Shown: positions 24,432-32,982 of the stretch, piece after piece
Numbering within the stretch: the stretch's first letter is position 1
Layout of the letters: every line of letters starts with the position of its first letter
Source: Chitinophagales bacterium
GTDB taxonomy: Bacteria > Bacteroidota > Bacteroidia > Chitinophagales > Chitinophagaceae
Reading direction: 5' to 3'
DNA length: 57,204 nucleotides
Assembly: GCA_013298665.1 (NCBI GenBank)
Contig: JAAFIK010000028.1
Coordinates: 1-57,204 of the forward strand
The notes under the pieces: generated by a model
The model's database searches: none
Seen by the model: the letters and a program-made list of their open reading frames with translations, nothing else
What the model was told of the DNA's origin: nothing
Translations under genes and position numbers: made by a program

Positions 24432-25290
24432 TACTGTCCGCTATTGAATCGATGGGGAACAGCCGTTCATCGCTGATGGTAAGTTGCCGGGTAAAAGGAC
24501 CGCCAATGAAAACTTCTGTTTGCGGAAAACGGGTCAATAAAGACCGGCAATATTCATCTGGGGTCAGTTTGGTGAAATTGGTGATCAATGAAACAAATAA
24601 ACGCTTTACCGGATGTGCGCGGTAATAGGTCTCCAATACATCCACCCCCACATTACTACCCAGGTATATACAGGGGGTTCCGTACTTTTTCAGCATGTAA
24701 TGGTTGAACAATAATGGAATCTCATGAAATTCTCCTTCGGGTGTAAATAAAAGCGTATATGTACCTGATCTTGGAGCGGGCAGGGCATCAATGGCTTTTA
24801 TGATCTTTTTCCTTACGAGGTTGCTTGCAAAATGTTCCTGCGCCGGAATCACATTGTCCGTCATCCACAACAAACCAATGCGTTTCAGAAAAGGGTAGCA
24901 AAGGTTGAGTATAGTCTGCTCAAAGCCACTGTATAAAAGCGATTGAGAAAATACTTTTTCAAAGGCATCCTGGTCAAAGTCAATAGTAGCTTCCAGCAAC
25001 TGGTTGATCAGTAAGCCGTACCTGTTATGATCACTACCCGGACTCTGCATGGCAGCCTCAATGATTTCATCATTGGTCATTGCGGCAATACCTGAAATTT
25101 TTATGCCTTGCTGGTAAAGACCTGCCACCCTGAGCAAATACTTCAGGTCATCATTGTCATACAAACGGTGGTTACTTTGTGCTTTGCGCTTTGTTGTGAA
25201 AAAGTGTGGGTAACGTTGTTCCCAAATGCGTAAAGTGTGCGCTTTAACACCGGTTAGCATGGCAACTTCTTTTATCGTAAAGTTGTTCAT
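24409..25290 (-). CDS. MerR-family regulator with CarH/LitR-like cobalamin-binding domain
   Basis: A 293-residue regulator. Residues 1-70 form a MerR winged helix (FTIKEVAMLTGVKAHTLRIW, then HRLYDNDDL). The helical cap carries Trp142-x9-Glu152-His153, the Wx9EH motif that marks adenosylcobalamin photoreceptors of the CarH group. The B12-binding fold has EFHEIP at 187-192 (E/DxHxxG with His189 kept and the last Gly replaced by Pro), Ser234, and Gly263-Gly264, at the usual spacings. Family members repress in the dark and release DNA on illumination. ATG at 25290 sits directly before the MerR helix. Divergent to lepB; the promoter region holds two palindromes. Light sensing is inference. Confidence 0.88.
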   Translation of the reverse strand: MNNFTIKEVAMLTGVKAHTLRIWEQRYPHFFTTKRKAQSNHRLYDNDDLKYLLRVAGLYQQGIKISGIAAMTNDEIIEAAMQSPGSDHNRYGLLINQLLEATIDFDQDAFEKVFSQSLLYSGFEQTILNLCYPFLKRIGLLWMTDNVIPAQEHFASNLVRKKIIKAIDALPAPRSGTYTLLFTPEGEFHEIPLLFNHYMLKKYGTPCIYLGSNVGVDVLETYYRAHPVKRLFVSLITNFTKLTPDEYCRSLLTRFPQTEVFIGGPFTRQLTISDERLFPIDSIADSISLAKKH

Positions 25291-25465
25291 ATAATGAGTT
25301 TTTAAAATTAAACACTGCTTTTGATACGCATACATAATTTACCAGCTTGCGCGCAAAACACCAAAAAAAAATCAATCGGGTTGGAAATCTGCATAGGACA
25401 AGGGCTACAGAAAAAGCATTTATATGTTTTTTGCAATCCCGGCGCCCTTTCCTGCCGCCTGTAAA

Positions 25466-25504
25466 GTTTAATTGTTAAACATTTTGAAACATTTGTGAGA
25501 CAAA
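25466..25504. promoter_or_regulatory. Two palindromes in the MerR-lepB divergent region (candidate operator)
   Basis: GTTTAA-TTG-TTAAAC (25466-25480) is a perfect 15-bp palindrome. TTTGT-GAG-ACAAA (25492-25504) follows 11 bp later, their centres 25 bp apart. Both lie just upstream of the lepB -7 box and about 180-215 bp upstream of the MerR-type gene. MerR proteins bind such short inverted repeats, often autogenously, but the match to this regulator is unproven. Confidence 0.4.
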
Positions 25505-25528
25505 CTGTGCGAAAAGCTATTATTATGG

Positions 25529-25536
25529 TATTTTTG
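25529..25536 (+). promoter_or_regulatory. Bacteroidota -7 box (TATTTTTG) for lepB
   Basis: TATTTTTG matches TAnnTTTG and ends 22 bp before the lepB ATG. No TTG is present at the ideal -33 position (CTG is found instead). Confidence 0.5.
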
Positions 25537-25558
25537 GCCACTTTTAAACAGAATCACT

Positions 25559-27064
25559 ATGAGTATTGGCTGGATTATATTTATTGCCGCTGCGCTGGGC
25601 TGGCATATCGGACTATACGGCATGTTCAAAAAGGCCGGCATAGCTGGTTGGAAAGCCTTTATTCCATTTTACAATACCTGGTGTATGGTTACCCATATGC
25701 CGCTCAAAAAAATATGGTTTTTTCTACAGCTTATCCCGATTGGCGGCCAGTTCATTACGATCTGGATCTGCATCAAATTCGTTGAGCATTTCGGGCGCTT
25801 TGGTTTCTGGCACCATGCTGCCACCACGCTGCTTCCATTTATTTATTTTCCCTACATGGGTTTCAGCAAAAATGAACGCTATGCGGGTGAGGCTGTTGTG
25901 AAGAACTATAAAAAATCGGCAGCACGGGAATGGATCGACGCTGCTGCTTTTGCGGTAGTTGCTGCAACGCTGATCCGAACATTTGTTTTTGAAGCCTACA
26001 CAATCCCAACTTCTTCTATGGAAAAGACGTTGCTGGTCAACGATTTTCTTTTTGTAAGCAAATCTGCTTACGGTCCAAGGATACCGAATACCCCGTTAGC
26101 CCTGCCGTTCATGCACCATACAATACCCGGTCTCAACAGCAAATCATATTTAGAATGGATCAAACTTCCCTATACGCGCTGGTTTTCCAGTCCGGTAAAG
26201 CGTAATGATGCGGTGGTATTCAACTTACCCGCAGGAGATACGCTTACCAAAGAATTTGACTCGCAACGGCCTTATTACGACCTGGTGAGGGATATGGGCA
26301 GACAAGCCGTCTGGGATCAGTTTACGATAATGACCCGCCCTGTAGATAAGCGCGAAAACTATATCAAACGTTGTGTAGGCATTCCGGGTGATACGATCTT
26401 CATTAAGGAGGGTATCCTTTATATAAACGGACAACCAGCGTATGTATCGCCTACGTCTTCCACTTTTTATGCTGTGGTTACCGACAACAAATCGCTTGAT
26501 GAAGATTTGTTACGGGAAGCAGGTTTGCGACTGAATCAGAATGTAGATGGTGAAGGAACAGAAGTAGATTTTGCCCCGGCACTCAATGCCAGGAACACTT
26601 ACCGGATCAATATGACGATTCCGGAAGTGGATATTGTTAAAAAAATGCCTGGCGTGGTTTCTGTAACACGTGAATACGACACCCTTCATCCGGCATATCC
26701 TTACGAACCAATGATGTTCAAATGGTCAACCGATGAGTTTGGCCCGCTATGGATTCCTAAAAAGGGGGTTACCATCCCGCTCACCCCGCAAAATATTGTA
26801 TTGTACAAACGGGCAATACGGGTATATGAAAATAACGAATGGGAAGAAAAGGATGGAAAGATCCTGATCAATGGCGTACCTGCCACCAGTTACACCTTTA
26901 AAATGGATTATTACTGGATGATGGGGGATAACCGTCACAAGTCACAGGACAGCCGTTTCTGGGGCTTTGTACCTGAAGACCATATTGTAGGTAAAGCCTC
27001 CCTGATCTGGATGAGTTGGGAGGGGGGCGTTCGCTGGAAAAGGATGTTCAGGTGGATAAAATAA
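25559..27064 (+). CDS. lepB: Signal peptidase I (Bacteroidota type, long insertion)
   Basis: LepB cleaves signal peptides from exported proteins at the outer face of the inner membrane. The 501-residue product has an N-terminal hydrophobic region with several membrane segments (MSIGWIIFIAAALGWHIGLY and following). Another segment lies near AAFAVVAATLIRTFVF. The catalytic block TIPTSSMEKTLLVNDF has the nucleophile Ser. KRNDAVVFNLP probably provides the general-base Lys, and GDNRHKSQDSRFWGFVPE is the conserved C-terminal box. Between them lies a long insertion of about 250 residues with CVGIPGDTIF, as is usual in Bacteroidota. At 501 residues it is far longer than the Gram-positive enzymes. Own promoter box and strong terminator. 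Confidence 0.95.
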   Translation: MSIGWIIFIAAALGWHIGLYGMFKKAGIAGWKAFIPFYNTWCMVTHMPLKKIWFFLQLIPIGGQFITIWICIKFVEHFGRFGFWHHAATTLLPFIYFPYMGFSKNERYAGEAVVKNYKKSAAREWIDAAAFAVVAATLIRTFVFEAYTIPTSSMEKTLLVNDFLFVSKSAYGPRIPNTPLALPFMHHTIPGLNSKSYLEWIKLPYTRWFSSPVKRNDAVVFNLPAGDTLTKEFDSQRPYYDLVRDMGRQAVWDQFTIMTRPVDKRENYIKRCVGIPGDTIFIKEGILYINGQPAYVSPTSSTFYAVVTDNKSLDEDLLREAGLRLNQNVDGEGTEVDFAPALNARNTYRINMTIPEVDIVKKMPGVVSVTREYDTLHPAYPYEPMMFKWSTDEFGPLWIPKKGVTIPLTPQNIVLYKRAIRVYENNEWEEKDGKILINGVPATSYTFKMDYYWMMGDNRHKSQDSRFWGFVPEDHIVGKASLIWMSWEGGVRWKRMFRWIK

Positions 27065-27083
27065 TGTTGTATCTTTAGATACG

Positions 27084-27116
27084 AATCCTCTTTGCCATGC
27101 GTAAAGAGGATTTTTT
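27084..27116 (+). terminator. Rho-independent terminator after lepB
   Basis: AATCCTCTTT and AAAGAGGATT form a perfect 10-bp stem around a 9-nt loop, followed by TTTTTT on the plus strand. It ends 18 bp before cdd, so cdd needs readthrough or its own promoter. Confidence 0.85.
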
Positions 27117-27134
27117 GTCTAAATCAAGATATAC

Positions 27135-27620
27135 ATGAACAGAAAAACTTACCATTTCGATTACGATTTATATAGCGATATCAGTGAATTACCCGGATCT
27201 GATGCCAGACTTTTAGAAAGTGCAAGGGTGGTAACAGCAGACGCTTATGCGCCATACAGCCATTTTCATGTAGGTGCAGCCGCAATGCTGACGAATGGGG
27301 AACTGGTAAAAGGTACCAACCAGGAGAATGCGGCTTATCCGGTTGGGATTTGTGCAGAAAGGGTATTATTGTCAGCCGCAGCATCCTTTTTTCCTGATGT
27401 TCCCATACATACGATAGCCATCAGTTACCATAACCTCAAGGGCAAAAGTACAATCCCGGTATCGCCATGTGGCATCTGCCGCCAAAGTCTTCTGGAATAT
27501 GAAACCCGTATGCAACAACCCATACGGATCATCCTGGCTGGCCTGGAAGGAGAAGTCCTGGTCGTCCATACGGCAGCAGATTTATTGCCGTTGGGTTTTA
27601 CAGCTACAGACATGGCATAA
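27135..27620 (+). CDS. cdd: Cytidine deaminase
   Basis: Cytidine deaminase converts cytidine and deoxycytidine to uridine forms for pyrimidine salvage. The 161-residue protein is the zinc-dependent homotetrameric size class. Zinc ligands are Cys73 in CAE (with catalytic Glu75) and Cys112 and Cys115 in SPCGICRQ. YAPYSHFHVGAA and GTNQENAAYPVGICAER bind the nucleoside. ATG at 27135 is preceded by an AT-rich leader without a Shine-Dalgarno sequence. It lies just after the lepB terminator. Assignment is secure. Confidence 0.95.
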   Translation: MNRKTYHFDYDLYSDISELPGSDARLLESARVVTADAYAPYSHFHVGAAAMLTNGELVKGTNQENAAYPVGICAERVLLSAAASFFPDVPIHTIAISYHNLKGKSTIPVSPCGICRQSLLEYETRMQQPIRIILAGLEGEVLVVHTAADLLPLGFTATDMA

Positions 27621-27646
27621 CTAAGCTTCGATCCGCTTTTATACAT

Positions 27647-27678
27647 AAAAAAGACTGCACAACCTCTTGTACAGTCTT
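27647..27678 (-). terminator. Rho-independent terminator for the Cys-rich/small-protein cassette
   Basis: AAGACTGCACAA (27651-27662) pairs with TTGTACAGTCTT (27667-27678), 11 of 12 bp, around the loop CCTC. Read on the minus strand it is followed by TTTTTT, so it terminates the 28415-27706 transcript rather than cdd. Confidence 0.75.
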
Positions 27679-27705
27679 ATAGTAGCTCACACGAAATATT
27701 ATCTA

Positions 27706-28107
27706 TTATACCAGACTTACCGGACTCAAACTGTTGGTCACCACATGCGGGCAATGCGAACAGGCTTTGGCGCCTTCCTGGGAATACCAGCGACAGGTTG
27801 GCCTTATTGAGCAGGAAGGAAGCGAAGGATTATGCTCGTGCCAATCGGGATTGAGGTCAATCATTCGCTCAATTACACCACACTTACCATCGTGCCATTG
27901 CTCACAGCCGGATTTCACACATTTTGAACTGAACCGGAACCTGCGTTCCAGTGCTGCATTTTCACCAGCAGTGGTCAGAAAGTCTTCATCTATTTCAACA
28001 GGCGTCTCCAAATACCCAACCGAACCATTGTCATTGATTACGCCTAATAAAATCGCACCAACCTGTGCTACAGAACTGGGACAACTCTTATTGACTTCTG
28101 TTTGCAT
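27706..28107 (-). CDS. Cys-rich putative metal-binding protein (unrecognised role)
   Basis: A 133-residue cytosolic protein with eight cysteines (9, 63, 68, 76, 99, 105, 116, 119). They lie in two groups: C-x4-C-x7-C (SSKCVKSGCEQWHDGKC) and C-x5-C-x10-C-x2-C (SCSIRPTCRWYSQEGAKAC then SHCP). The N terminus reads CPSSVAQVGAILLGVI. From memory, similar Cys-rich proteins in other phyla carry vague 'nitrogen fixation protein' labels, but no nif gene is here and I assign no function. An Fe-S cluster or zinc site is the likeliest reading. It starts 14 bp after a small companion gene on the same strand and shares its terminator. Low-complexity content is absent and codon use is gene-like. Confidence 0.75.
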   Translation of the reverse strand: MQTEVNKSCPSSVAQVGAILLGVINDNGSVGYLETPVEIDEDFLTTAGENAALERRFRFSSKCVKSGCEQWHDGKCGVIERMIDLNPDWHEHNPSLPSCSIRPTCRWYSQEGAKACSHCPHVVTNSLSPVSLV

Positions 28108-28121
28108 GGCTCAGCGTTAAT

Positions 28122-28415
28122 TTATTTGCCGATCAGGCTTGTTGGCGTCAGTACTTTAAGGCCGACATTGATTTTACTTTTGAGCAGGTCAATTGATTTG
28201 AGGTTTTTAATCCATAATCCAATCCAATCCGGAGGAATTTTGTAAGCTAATACAGGGCCTGCACTTGCCGCGGCTGCGGTTTTGGCGCTTGCAGGTTTCT
28301 TGCTCGTCAGCAAACTTTTGGCTACAACAGCATTGATTTCTTTCTGGATCGCTTTGATTTGTGCGGCGCTGAGGTCAACATTATCAAGCACCACCTGGAA
28401 TTTTGTTTTTGCCAT
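28122..28415 (-). CDS. Small companion protein with leader-like N terminus and Ala/Lys linker
   Basis: A 97-residue protein, not recognised. Residues 5-36 (KFQVVLDNVDLSAAQIKAIQ and on) predict a short strand plus amphipathic helix. Residues 38-53 are a low-complexity Lys/Ala/Ser linker (SKKPASAKTAAAASAG), and the C-terminal part holds PPDWIGLWIKNLKSIDLLKS. There are no cysteines and no signal peptide. The three-part layout (folded head, flexible linker, short tail) recalls modified-peptide precursors, but no modifying enzyme is adjacent, so this is speculation. It is the first gene of a two-gene transcript with the Cys-rich protein and has its own promoter. Confidence 0.72.
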   Translation of the reverse strand: MAKTKFQVVLDNVDLSAAQIKAIQKEINAVVAKSLLTSKKPASAKTAAAASAGPVLAYKIPPDWIGLWIKNLKSIDLLKSKINVGLKVLTPTSLIGK

Positions 28416-28450
28416 AATTGTACATTTAACAGGTTAAAAATTTTATACAT

Positions 28451-28481
28451 TAAAGGTAACAGCAATATTAAATGCCGGCAA
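28451..28481 (-). promoter_or_regulatory. Candidate promoter of the two-gene cassette
   Basis: On the minus strand TTG (28481-28479), 20 bp, then TACCTTTA (28458-28451), one mismatch from TAnnTTTG. The box ends 35 bp before the ATG of the small protein. Spacing fits the Bacteroidota -33/-7 pattern. Confidence 0.5.
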
Positions 28482-28632
28482 TACCACAAACTGGTAGTTT
28501 TTCGCCACATATAGCCATGGCAACCAAAAGCCGTATACCAATATTTGACGGGTGCGTAAATATCATCGGAATTTTTATGATGTACTTTTGGGGTCGTAAT
28601 TAATATTATGTTAAATAGAATAAAAGAGATTA

Positions 28633-29865
28633 TTAATTGATACTCAGTTGTTTACGATAATGATCTGCCTCTGCCTTTCTGCCCAGTGCCTCCATCCCCC
28701 TGCATAGATGCGTAAGAACAGTTTGCCGTTCTTTTTCGCTGAGCTCTTTACCGGAACCGAGCATTTGTACTAAAATAACAACGGCTGAGGTTAATGACTC
28801 GCGGATCGTTGCTGCAGAATAACCGGCTTTTTGTTGATGAGTGGCTTTGTTGTAAAAGTGTTTCGCGAGTAATAAGCGGCCATCATTGGCTGGTGGGTAC
28901 TGAACTGCGTATTGCTGCAGCAATTGTTCAAGTTTGGCTTCCGTAGCCTGTCTGGTCTTTATCATTTTATTTGTGTACAGATAGCCGAAAAGGTCTTTAC
29001 AATAATTGATGTGCAGGCGTTGTTGTCCTGGAAATTGCTGAAATGCGCGTTCTTCAACCTGTAATAAAAGGCTGAAATCAGCTTGTTTTCTGTATAAATC
29101 TATCAGCACATCATAGAAAAACTGCTCACCGGGATATATTTTTACCGCTGCAACTGCTTGCTTAATAGCCAGCGTTGACTCTTGTTTTAACTGGTAATAC
29201 CTGACCAAATGGCTATAAATGTTAAGGAAATCACTTTTTTTATGTGCTGAAGTTTGGTATACCTGTGCATCGGTCAGCTTACGTCCATAGAGGATCACCT
29301 GATCGTCTGATTGGGCATGAATGGCTGCCTGGCAACTACTGTAAAGCAGATTTGTATCAAGTGCAGGCATACCCCATCCTTCCTGGTGCATCAGGTTACT
29401 GATGCGCAGGGCCTGCCGAAATTGCTCAAGTGCTGCGGCAAATGACTGGGGTGCAGCGTTTGCCAAACCGGCATTATAGAGGGATATACCGCGGCCGGTT
29501 ACGCTTTTGTACAACAGCATAACCATGGTATAATCGTGCTTTAATTTTGCCGTAATACCTGCTTTGTCGATACTTATTGCCCGTAAAAGGGCTTCAAATG
29601 CTTCAAGTTCCGGATCGGCAGTCAAATTGCGGTACCGTTGGTCAGCCCCAAGATCTGCATAGATTCTTGATTTGAGCAACCAGGCTGTAGCCTTACCCTC
29701 ACCCTCCCCGGCAAGGTATTCATCAATGGTCTCTTTGGCGGGTACCAATTGCTTATTCTGCCAGAACGTAAAGGCATTGGTCAATGCCGATTGTGCATGC
29801 GTTTGTACAAAAAAAATAATGAATATTGCAGGTAGATAAATCCTTATTTTATTTGCAATATTCAT
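28633..29865 (-). CDS. Secreted helical (TPR-like) repeat protein downstream of gyrA
   Basis: A 410-residue protein with a signal peptide (IYLPAIFIIFFVQTHAQS). The rest is almost entirely helical, with TPR-like spacing of small and aromatic residues, for example AFEALLRAISIDKAGI, FAAALEQFRQALRISNLMH and AIKQAVAAVKIYPGEQFFYD. No enzyme motif is visible, so a scaffolding or protein-interaction role in the periplasm is inferred. ATG at 29865 places the leader first. It begins 32 bp after the gyrA stop on the same strand and is probably cotranscribed with gyrA, although the two functions seem unrelated. A long AT-rich gap (28416-28632) separates it from the next gene. Confidence 0.8.
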   Translation of the reverse strand: MNIANKIRIYLPAIFIIFFVQTHAQSALTNAFTFWQNKQLVPAKETIDEYLAGEGEGKATAWLLKSRIYADLGADQRYRNLTADPELEAFEALLRAISIDKAGITAKLKHDYTMVMLLYKSVTGRGISLYNAGLANAAPQSFAAALEQFRQALRISNLMHQEGWGMPALDTNLLYSSCQAAIHAQSDDQVILYGRKLTDAQVYQTSAHKKSDFLNIYSHLVRYYQLKQESTLAIKQAVAAVKIYPGEQFFYDVLIDLYRKQADFSLLLQVEERAFQQFPGQQRLHINYCKDLFGYLYTNKMIKTRQATEAKLEQLLQQYAVQYPPANDGRLLLAKHFYNKATHQQKAGYSAATIRESLTSAVVILVQMLGSGKELSEKERQTVLTHLCRGMEALGRKAEADHYRKQLSIN

Positions 29866-29897
29866 TACTATCAACTGTAAATCAGTCACTTATATAA

Positions 29898-32510
29898 TTA
29901 CTCTATAGGAGGCGTCGCCGTTGTTTCCTCTGATGCGGCTGACAAATTGTCAGTCTCCCCTCCTTCTACCTGATCAACAACATCATCACTGGATACGTCC
30001 AGTACAGCCATGTTTGTTATGGCTGCAATTGCATCTCCTTCGTCGAGCCGGATGAGTTTTACACCTTGTGTTGCCCTTCCCTGCGGGCGAATGGCGATCA
30101 CACTCATACGGATGGTGATGCCACTCACACAAGTAATCATGAGGTCTTCCTGTTCGGTTACAGCCAGCAGACCTACCAATTGTCCGGTCTTCTCAGTCAC
30201 GTTCATGGTGCGCACCCCCTTGCCGCCCCGGTTGGTAATCCGGTAAACATCTTCTCCATCTTCGTCAATCAGCGGTGTACGCTTGCCAAATCCTTTTTCG
30301 CTAACTACCATCAGGGTACGGGAGCGGTCATCACGATTGATGCAAACCAGTCCCACCACCTCATCGTTCTCATTTTCAACCTCAATACCGGCAACACCGA
30401 TGGCTCCCCGACCCGTGGATCGAACTTTTTCTTCCGGGAAACGAATGGCGCGTCCGCTTTTGACAGCCATCATGATTTCGCTATTACCATCTGTAAGTCT
30501 TGCTTCGAACAACTGATCCCCTTCGAGGATCGTAATGGCGTTGATACCATTCTGGCGCGGACGGCTGAAATCTTCGAGATCGGTTTTTTTGATAATACCC
30601 TTTTTGGTACAGAGTACGATATAATGTTTTTTTACATATTCTTCGTCCTCAAGACTTGGAATATCGATGATCGCCCTGATTTTATCGTCGGGGGTAATCT
30701 GGATAAGGTTTTGTACCGCCCTGCCCTTACTGGTTTTGTCGCCTTCGGGTATCTGGTAAACAGGAAGCCAGAAACAGCGTCCCTTTTCAGTAAAGAATAA
30801 TAATGTATGGTGTGTGGATGCCACAAAAAGGTGCTCAATATAGTCTTCATTACGGGTGCTGCTTCCTTTTGAGCCTCTTCCGCCCCGGCGTTGCTGCCGG
30901 TATTCAGTAGCCGATGTCCGCTTGATGTACCCGTGGTGCGATATGGTCACCACTACGTCTTCTTCTTCGATCAGGTCAAGCATCCTTATCTCATCATCCA
31001 GGTAAGTGATCTCGGTTTTGCGCTCGTCGCCGAATTTCTCCTTTACTTCCAGCAATTCGGTTTTAATGATTTCAAAACGCATACTTTCATTATCGAGGAT
31101 CTCTTTCAACCGTGCAATCAGTTTCATGATCTCGGCGTGTTCTTCCCTGATTTTGTCTCTTTCCATACCGGTCAGGCGCTGTAGTCGGAGTTCGAGTACG
31201 GCTTTTGACTGTATTTCACTCATGCCAAAACTGCTCATCAGGCCTTCTTTTGCCATTTCAGGCGTAGTTGAACTCCTGATGAGTGCGATTACTTCATCCA
31301 GGTGGTCGAGCGCGATGAGGTATCCTTCCAATATGTGGGCACGTTCTTCGGCTTTGCGCAACTCGTAGCGGGTACGCCGTACCACCACTTCATGCCGGAA
31401 TTCGATAAACTCACTGATGAGGTCTTTGAGGTTAAGGGTGCGCGGTCGTCCCTTAACAAGGGCTACGTTGTTGATGCCATAAGAAGTTTGCAGGTCGGTA
31501 AACTTATACAACTGGTTAATGATGACCTGTGCTACAACGTCTTTCTTAAGCTCAACAACGATACGGGTGCCTTCTTTATTATTACTTTCATTGTTGACAT
31601 CACTGATGCCTTCAATGGTTTTTTCGTTGATAAGTTCGCCGATACGTGCAGTAAGCGAGTCACGGTTAACCTGGTAAGGGGTTTCGTAAATGACGATTTT
31701 TTCCCGGCCATTTTTCTGGGTTTCTATATTGACTTTACCCCTGAGTACTACCCTGCCGCGACCGGTATGGAAGGCTGAACGGATACCTTCAAAGCCAAAA
31801 ATGGTGCCGCCGGTTGGAAAGTCGGGACCTTTGACGTATTTGATCAGCTCTTCTATATCTATTTCCTTATTCTCAATGTAAGCGAGACAGGCATCAATTA
31901 CTTCAGAGAGGTTGTGCGGCATCATATTGGTAGCCATACCCACGGCAATACCACTGCTGCCATTTACAAGCAGTTGAGGAATACGGGTGGGCATTACGGT
32001 GGGTTCCTGAAGGCTGTCATCAAAATTGAGCTGAAAATCAACCGTTTCCTTTTCAATATCGTCCATCATGGCTTCTGCCAGCCTTTTCATACGTACTTCG
32101 GTATAACGCATGGCAGCGGGGGGATCTCCATCCTGGCTACCGAAGTTACCCTGGCCATCGATAAGGGTATACCGCATACTCCATTCCTGCGCCATACGTA
32201 CCATGGTATCGTATACGGCTGTATCCCCGTGGGGGTGATATTTACCCAGTACTTCCCCTACCACACGTGCACTTTTTTTGTAAGGCTTGTTGTAGGACAT
32301 ACCCAGTTCATTCATCGCATACAGCACACGGCGGTGAACGGGTTTCAGGCCATCCCGTACATCGGGTAATGCCCTGCCCACGATTACGCTCATCGAGTAA
32401 TCGATATAAGCGGTTTTCATCTGTTCCTCAATGTTGACCGGGATGATTCTACCCCTGTTTTCACCGGGGTTTTCGTTGAATTGTTCGCTCTGATTGTCTA
32501 AATTTTCCAT
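29898..32510 (-). CDS. gyrA: DNA gyrase subunit A
   Basis: GyrA carries the DNA-breaking tyrosine of gyrase, which introduces negative supercoils with GyrB. The 870-residue product has the winged-helix/tower N-terminal half with catalytic Tyr136 in [10 protein letters not shown]. The quinolone region is [16 protein letters not shown], with Thr97 at the E. coli Ser83 position and Asp101 at Asp87. The GyrA box QRRGGRG lies in the C-terminal beta-pinwheel and distinguishes it from ParC. A Glu/Asp-rich tail ends it. ATG at 32510 (MENLDNQ) is preferred; an in-frame upstream start at 32546 would overlap the promoter box. gyrB is not in the window. Confidence 0.97.
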   Translation of the reverse strand: MENLDNQSEQFNENPGENRGRIIPVNIEEQMKTAYIDYSMSVIVGRALPDVRDGLKPVHRRVLYAMNELGMSYNKPYKKSARVVGEVLGKYHPHGDTAVYDTMVRMAQEWSMRYTLIDGQGNFGSQDGDPPAAMRYTEVRMKRLAEAMMDDIEKETVDFQLNFDDSLQEPTVMPTRIPQLLVNGSSGIAVGMATNMMPHNLSEVIDACLAYIENKEIDIEELIKYVKGPDFPTGGTIFGFEGIRSAFHTGRGRVVLRGKVNIETQKNGREKIVIYETPYQVNRDSLTARIGELINEKTIEGISDVNNESNNKEGTRIVVELKKDVVAQVIINQLYKFTDLQTSYGINNVALVKGRPRTLNLKDLISEFIEFRHEVVVRRTRYELRKAEERAHILEGYLIALDHLDEVIALIRSSTTPEMAKEGLMSSFGMSEIQSKAVLELRLQRLTGMERDKIREEHAEIMKLIARLKEILDNESMRFEIIKTELLEVKEKFGDERKTEITYLDDEIRMLDLIEEEDVVVTISHHGYIKRTSATEYRQQRRGGRGSKGSSTRNEDYIEHLFVASTHHTLLFFTEKGRCFWLPVYQIPEGDKTSKGRAVQNLIQITPDDKIRAIIDIPSLEDEEYVKKHYIVLCTKKGIIKKTDLEDFSRPRQNGINAITILEGDQLFEARLTDGNSEIMMAVKSGRAIRFPEEKVRSTGRGAIGVAGIEVENENDEVVGLVCINRDDRSRTLMVVSEKGFGKRTPLIDEDGEDVYRITNRGGKGVRTMNVTEKTGQLVGLLAVTEQEDLMITCVSGITIRMSVIAIRPQGRATQGVKLIRLDEGDAIAAITNMAVLDVSSDDVVDQVEGGETDNLSAASEETTATPPIE

Positions 32511-32527
32511 ACTTATTTTGAAGTTGT

Positions 32528-32535
32528 CAAAGGTA
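32528..32535 (-). promoter_or_regulatory. Bacteroidota -7 box (TACCTTTG) for gyrA
   Basis: On the minus strand TACCTTTG exactly matches TAnnTTTG and ends 17 bp before the gyrA ATG at 32510. A TTG occurs 24 bp upstream of it, slightly farther than ideal. Confidence 0.6.
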
Positions 32536-32581
32536 CTGAAAATCAACCTTTTTTCCGCGCAAATTCAACAGGGACAAGGTA

Positions 32582-32620
32582 TTACTTACTCACATTCCGG
32601 TGGATATTGTGGGTAAGTAA
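32582..32620. promoter_or_regulatory. 12-bp inverted repeat upstream of gyrA
   Basis: TTACTTACTCAC (32582-32593) and GTGGGTAAGTAA (32609-32620) pair at 11 of 12 positions around a 15-nt spacer. It lies about 50 bp upstream of the gyrA -7 box, where an operator or supercoiling-sensitive cruciform could act. Confidence 0.5.
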
Positions 32621-32765
32621 CCCATGGTGTCTGGTAAAAGTTGCCGGATATAGTGGTATTGCTGTTTCCTCTGTCAGTGATGGCTATTGGCAAAGCGATG
32701 GTTTAGCCAAAGGTCGAGTAAACATGACGTATCGTAGTATATGCATTGTCTTATCTGCCAGTATT

Positions 32766-32820
32766 GTCCCGTAAATGTCTCGTAAAGGTCTCGTCAATGT
32801 CTCGCTAAAGTCTTGTGGAG
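32766..32820. repeat. 11-bp tandem repeat, five units, about one helical turn each
   Basis: GTCCCGTAAAT, GTCTCGTAAAG, GTCTCGTCAAT, GTCTCGCTAAA and GTCTTGTGGAG follow each other without gaps. A related GTCGAGTAAAC lies upstream near 32713. The 11-bp period puts the GTCTCG core on one face of the helix. Confidence 0.8.
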
Positions 32821-32982
32821 TTTTTACCAGGGTTATGTTCTTTTTCTTTTTGCCGCCACTGATGCTCCGACCAGGGGGTGTGCCAACCGACTACACCCGC
32901 GCGGGGATTAGCGCGACGCTTGCGAATTTTAAATGTACGCACTGGCTGTCTCCTGCAAAGTACTATAGACTAATGTTGTACC

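Larger units (their letters stand above)
32511..32982. other. 472-bp divergent region between gyrA and the saccharopine dehydrogenase-like gene
   Basis: Holds the gyrA promoter box, a long inverted repeat and an 11-bp tandem repeat, each listed separately. The remainder, 32821-32982, shows no clear promoter for the plus-strand gene and no coding potential I trust. Confidence 0.6.

Noticed and set aside
26661..26680. parS-like CACGTG inside lepB (GTAACACGTGAATAC)
   Set aside because: Only the central hexamer and a few flanking bases match; it lies in a coding region 22 kb from parAB, and flanks do not form the required palindrome.
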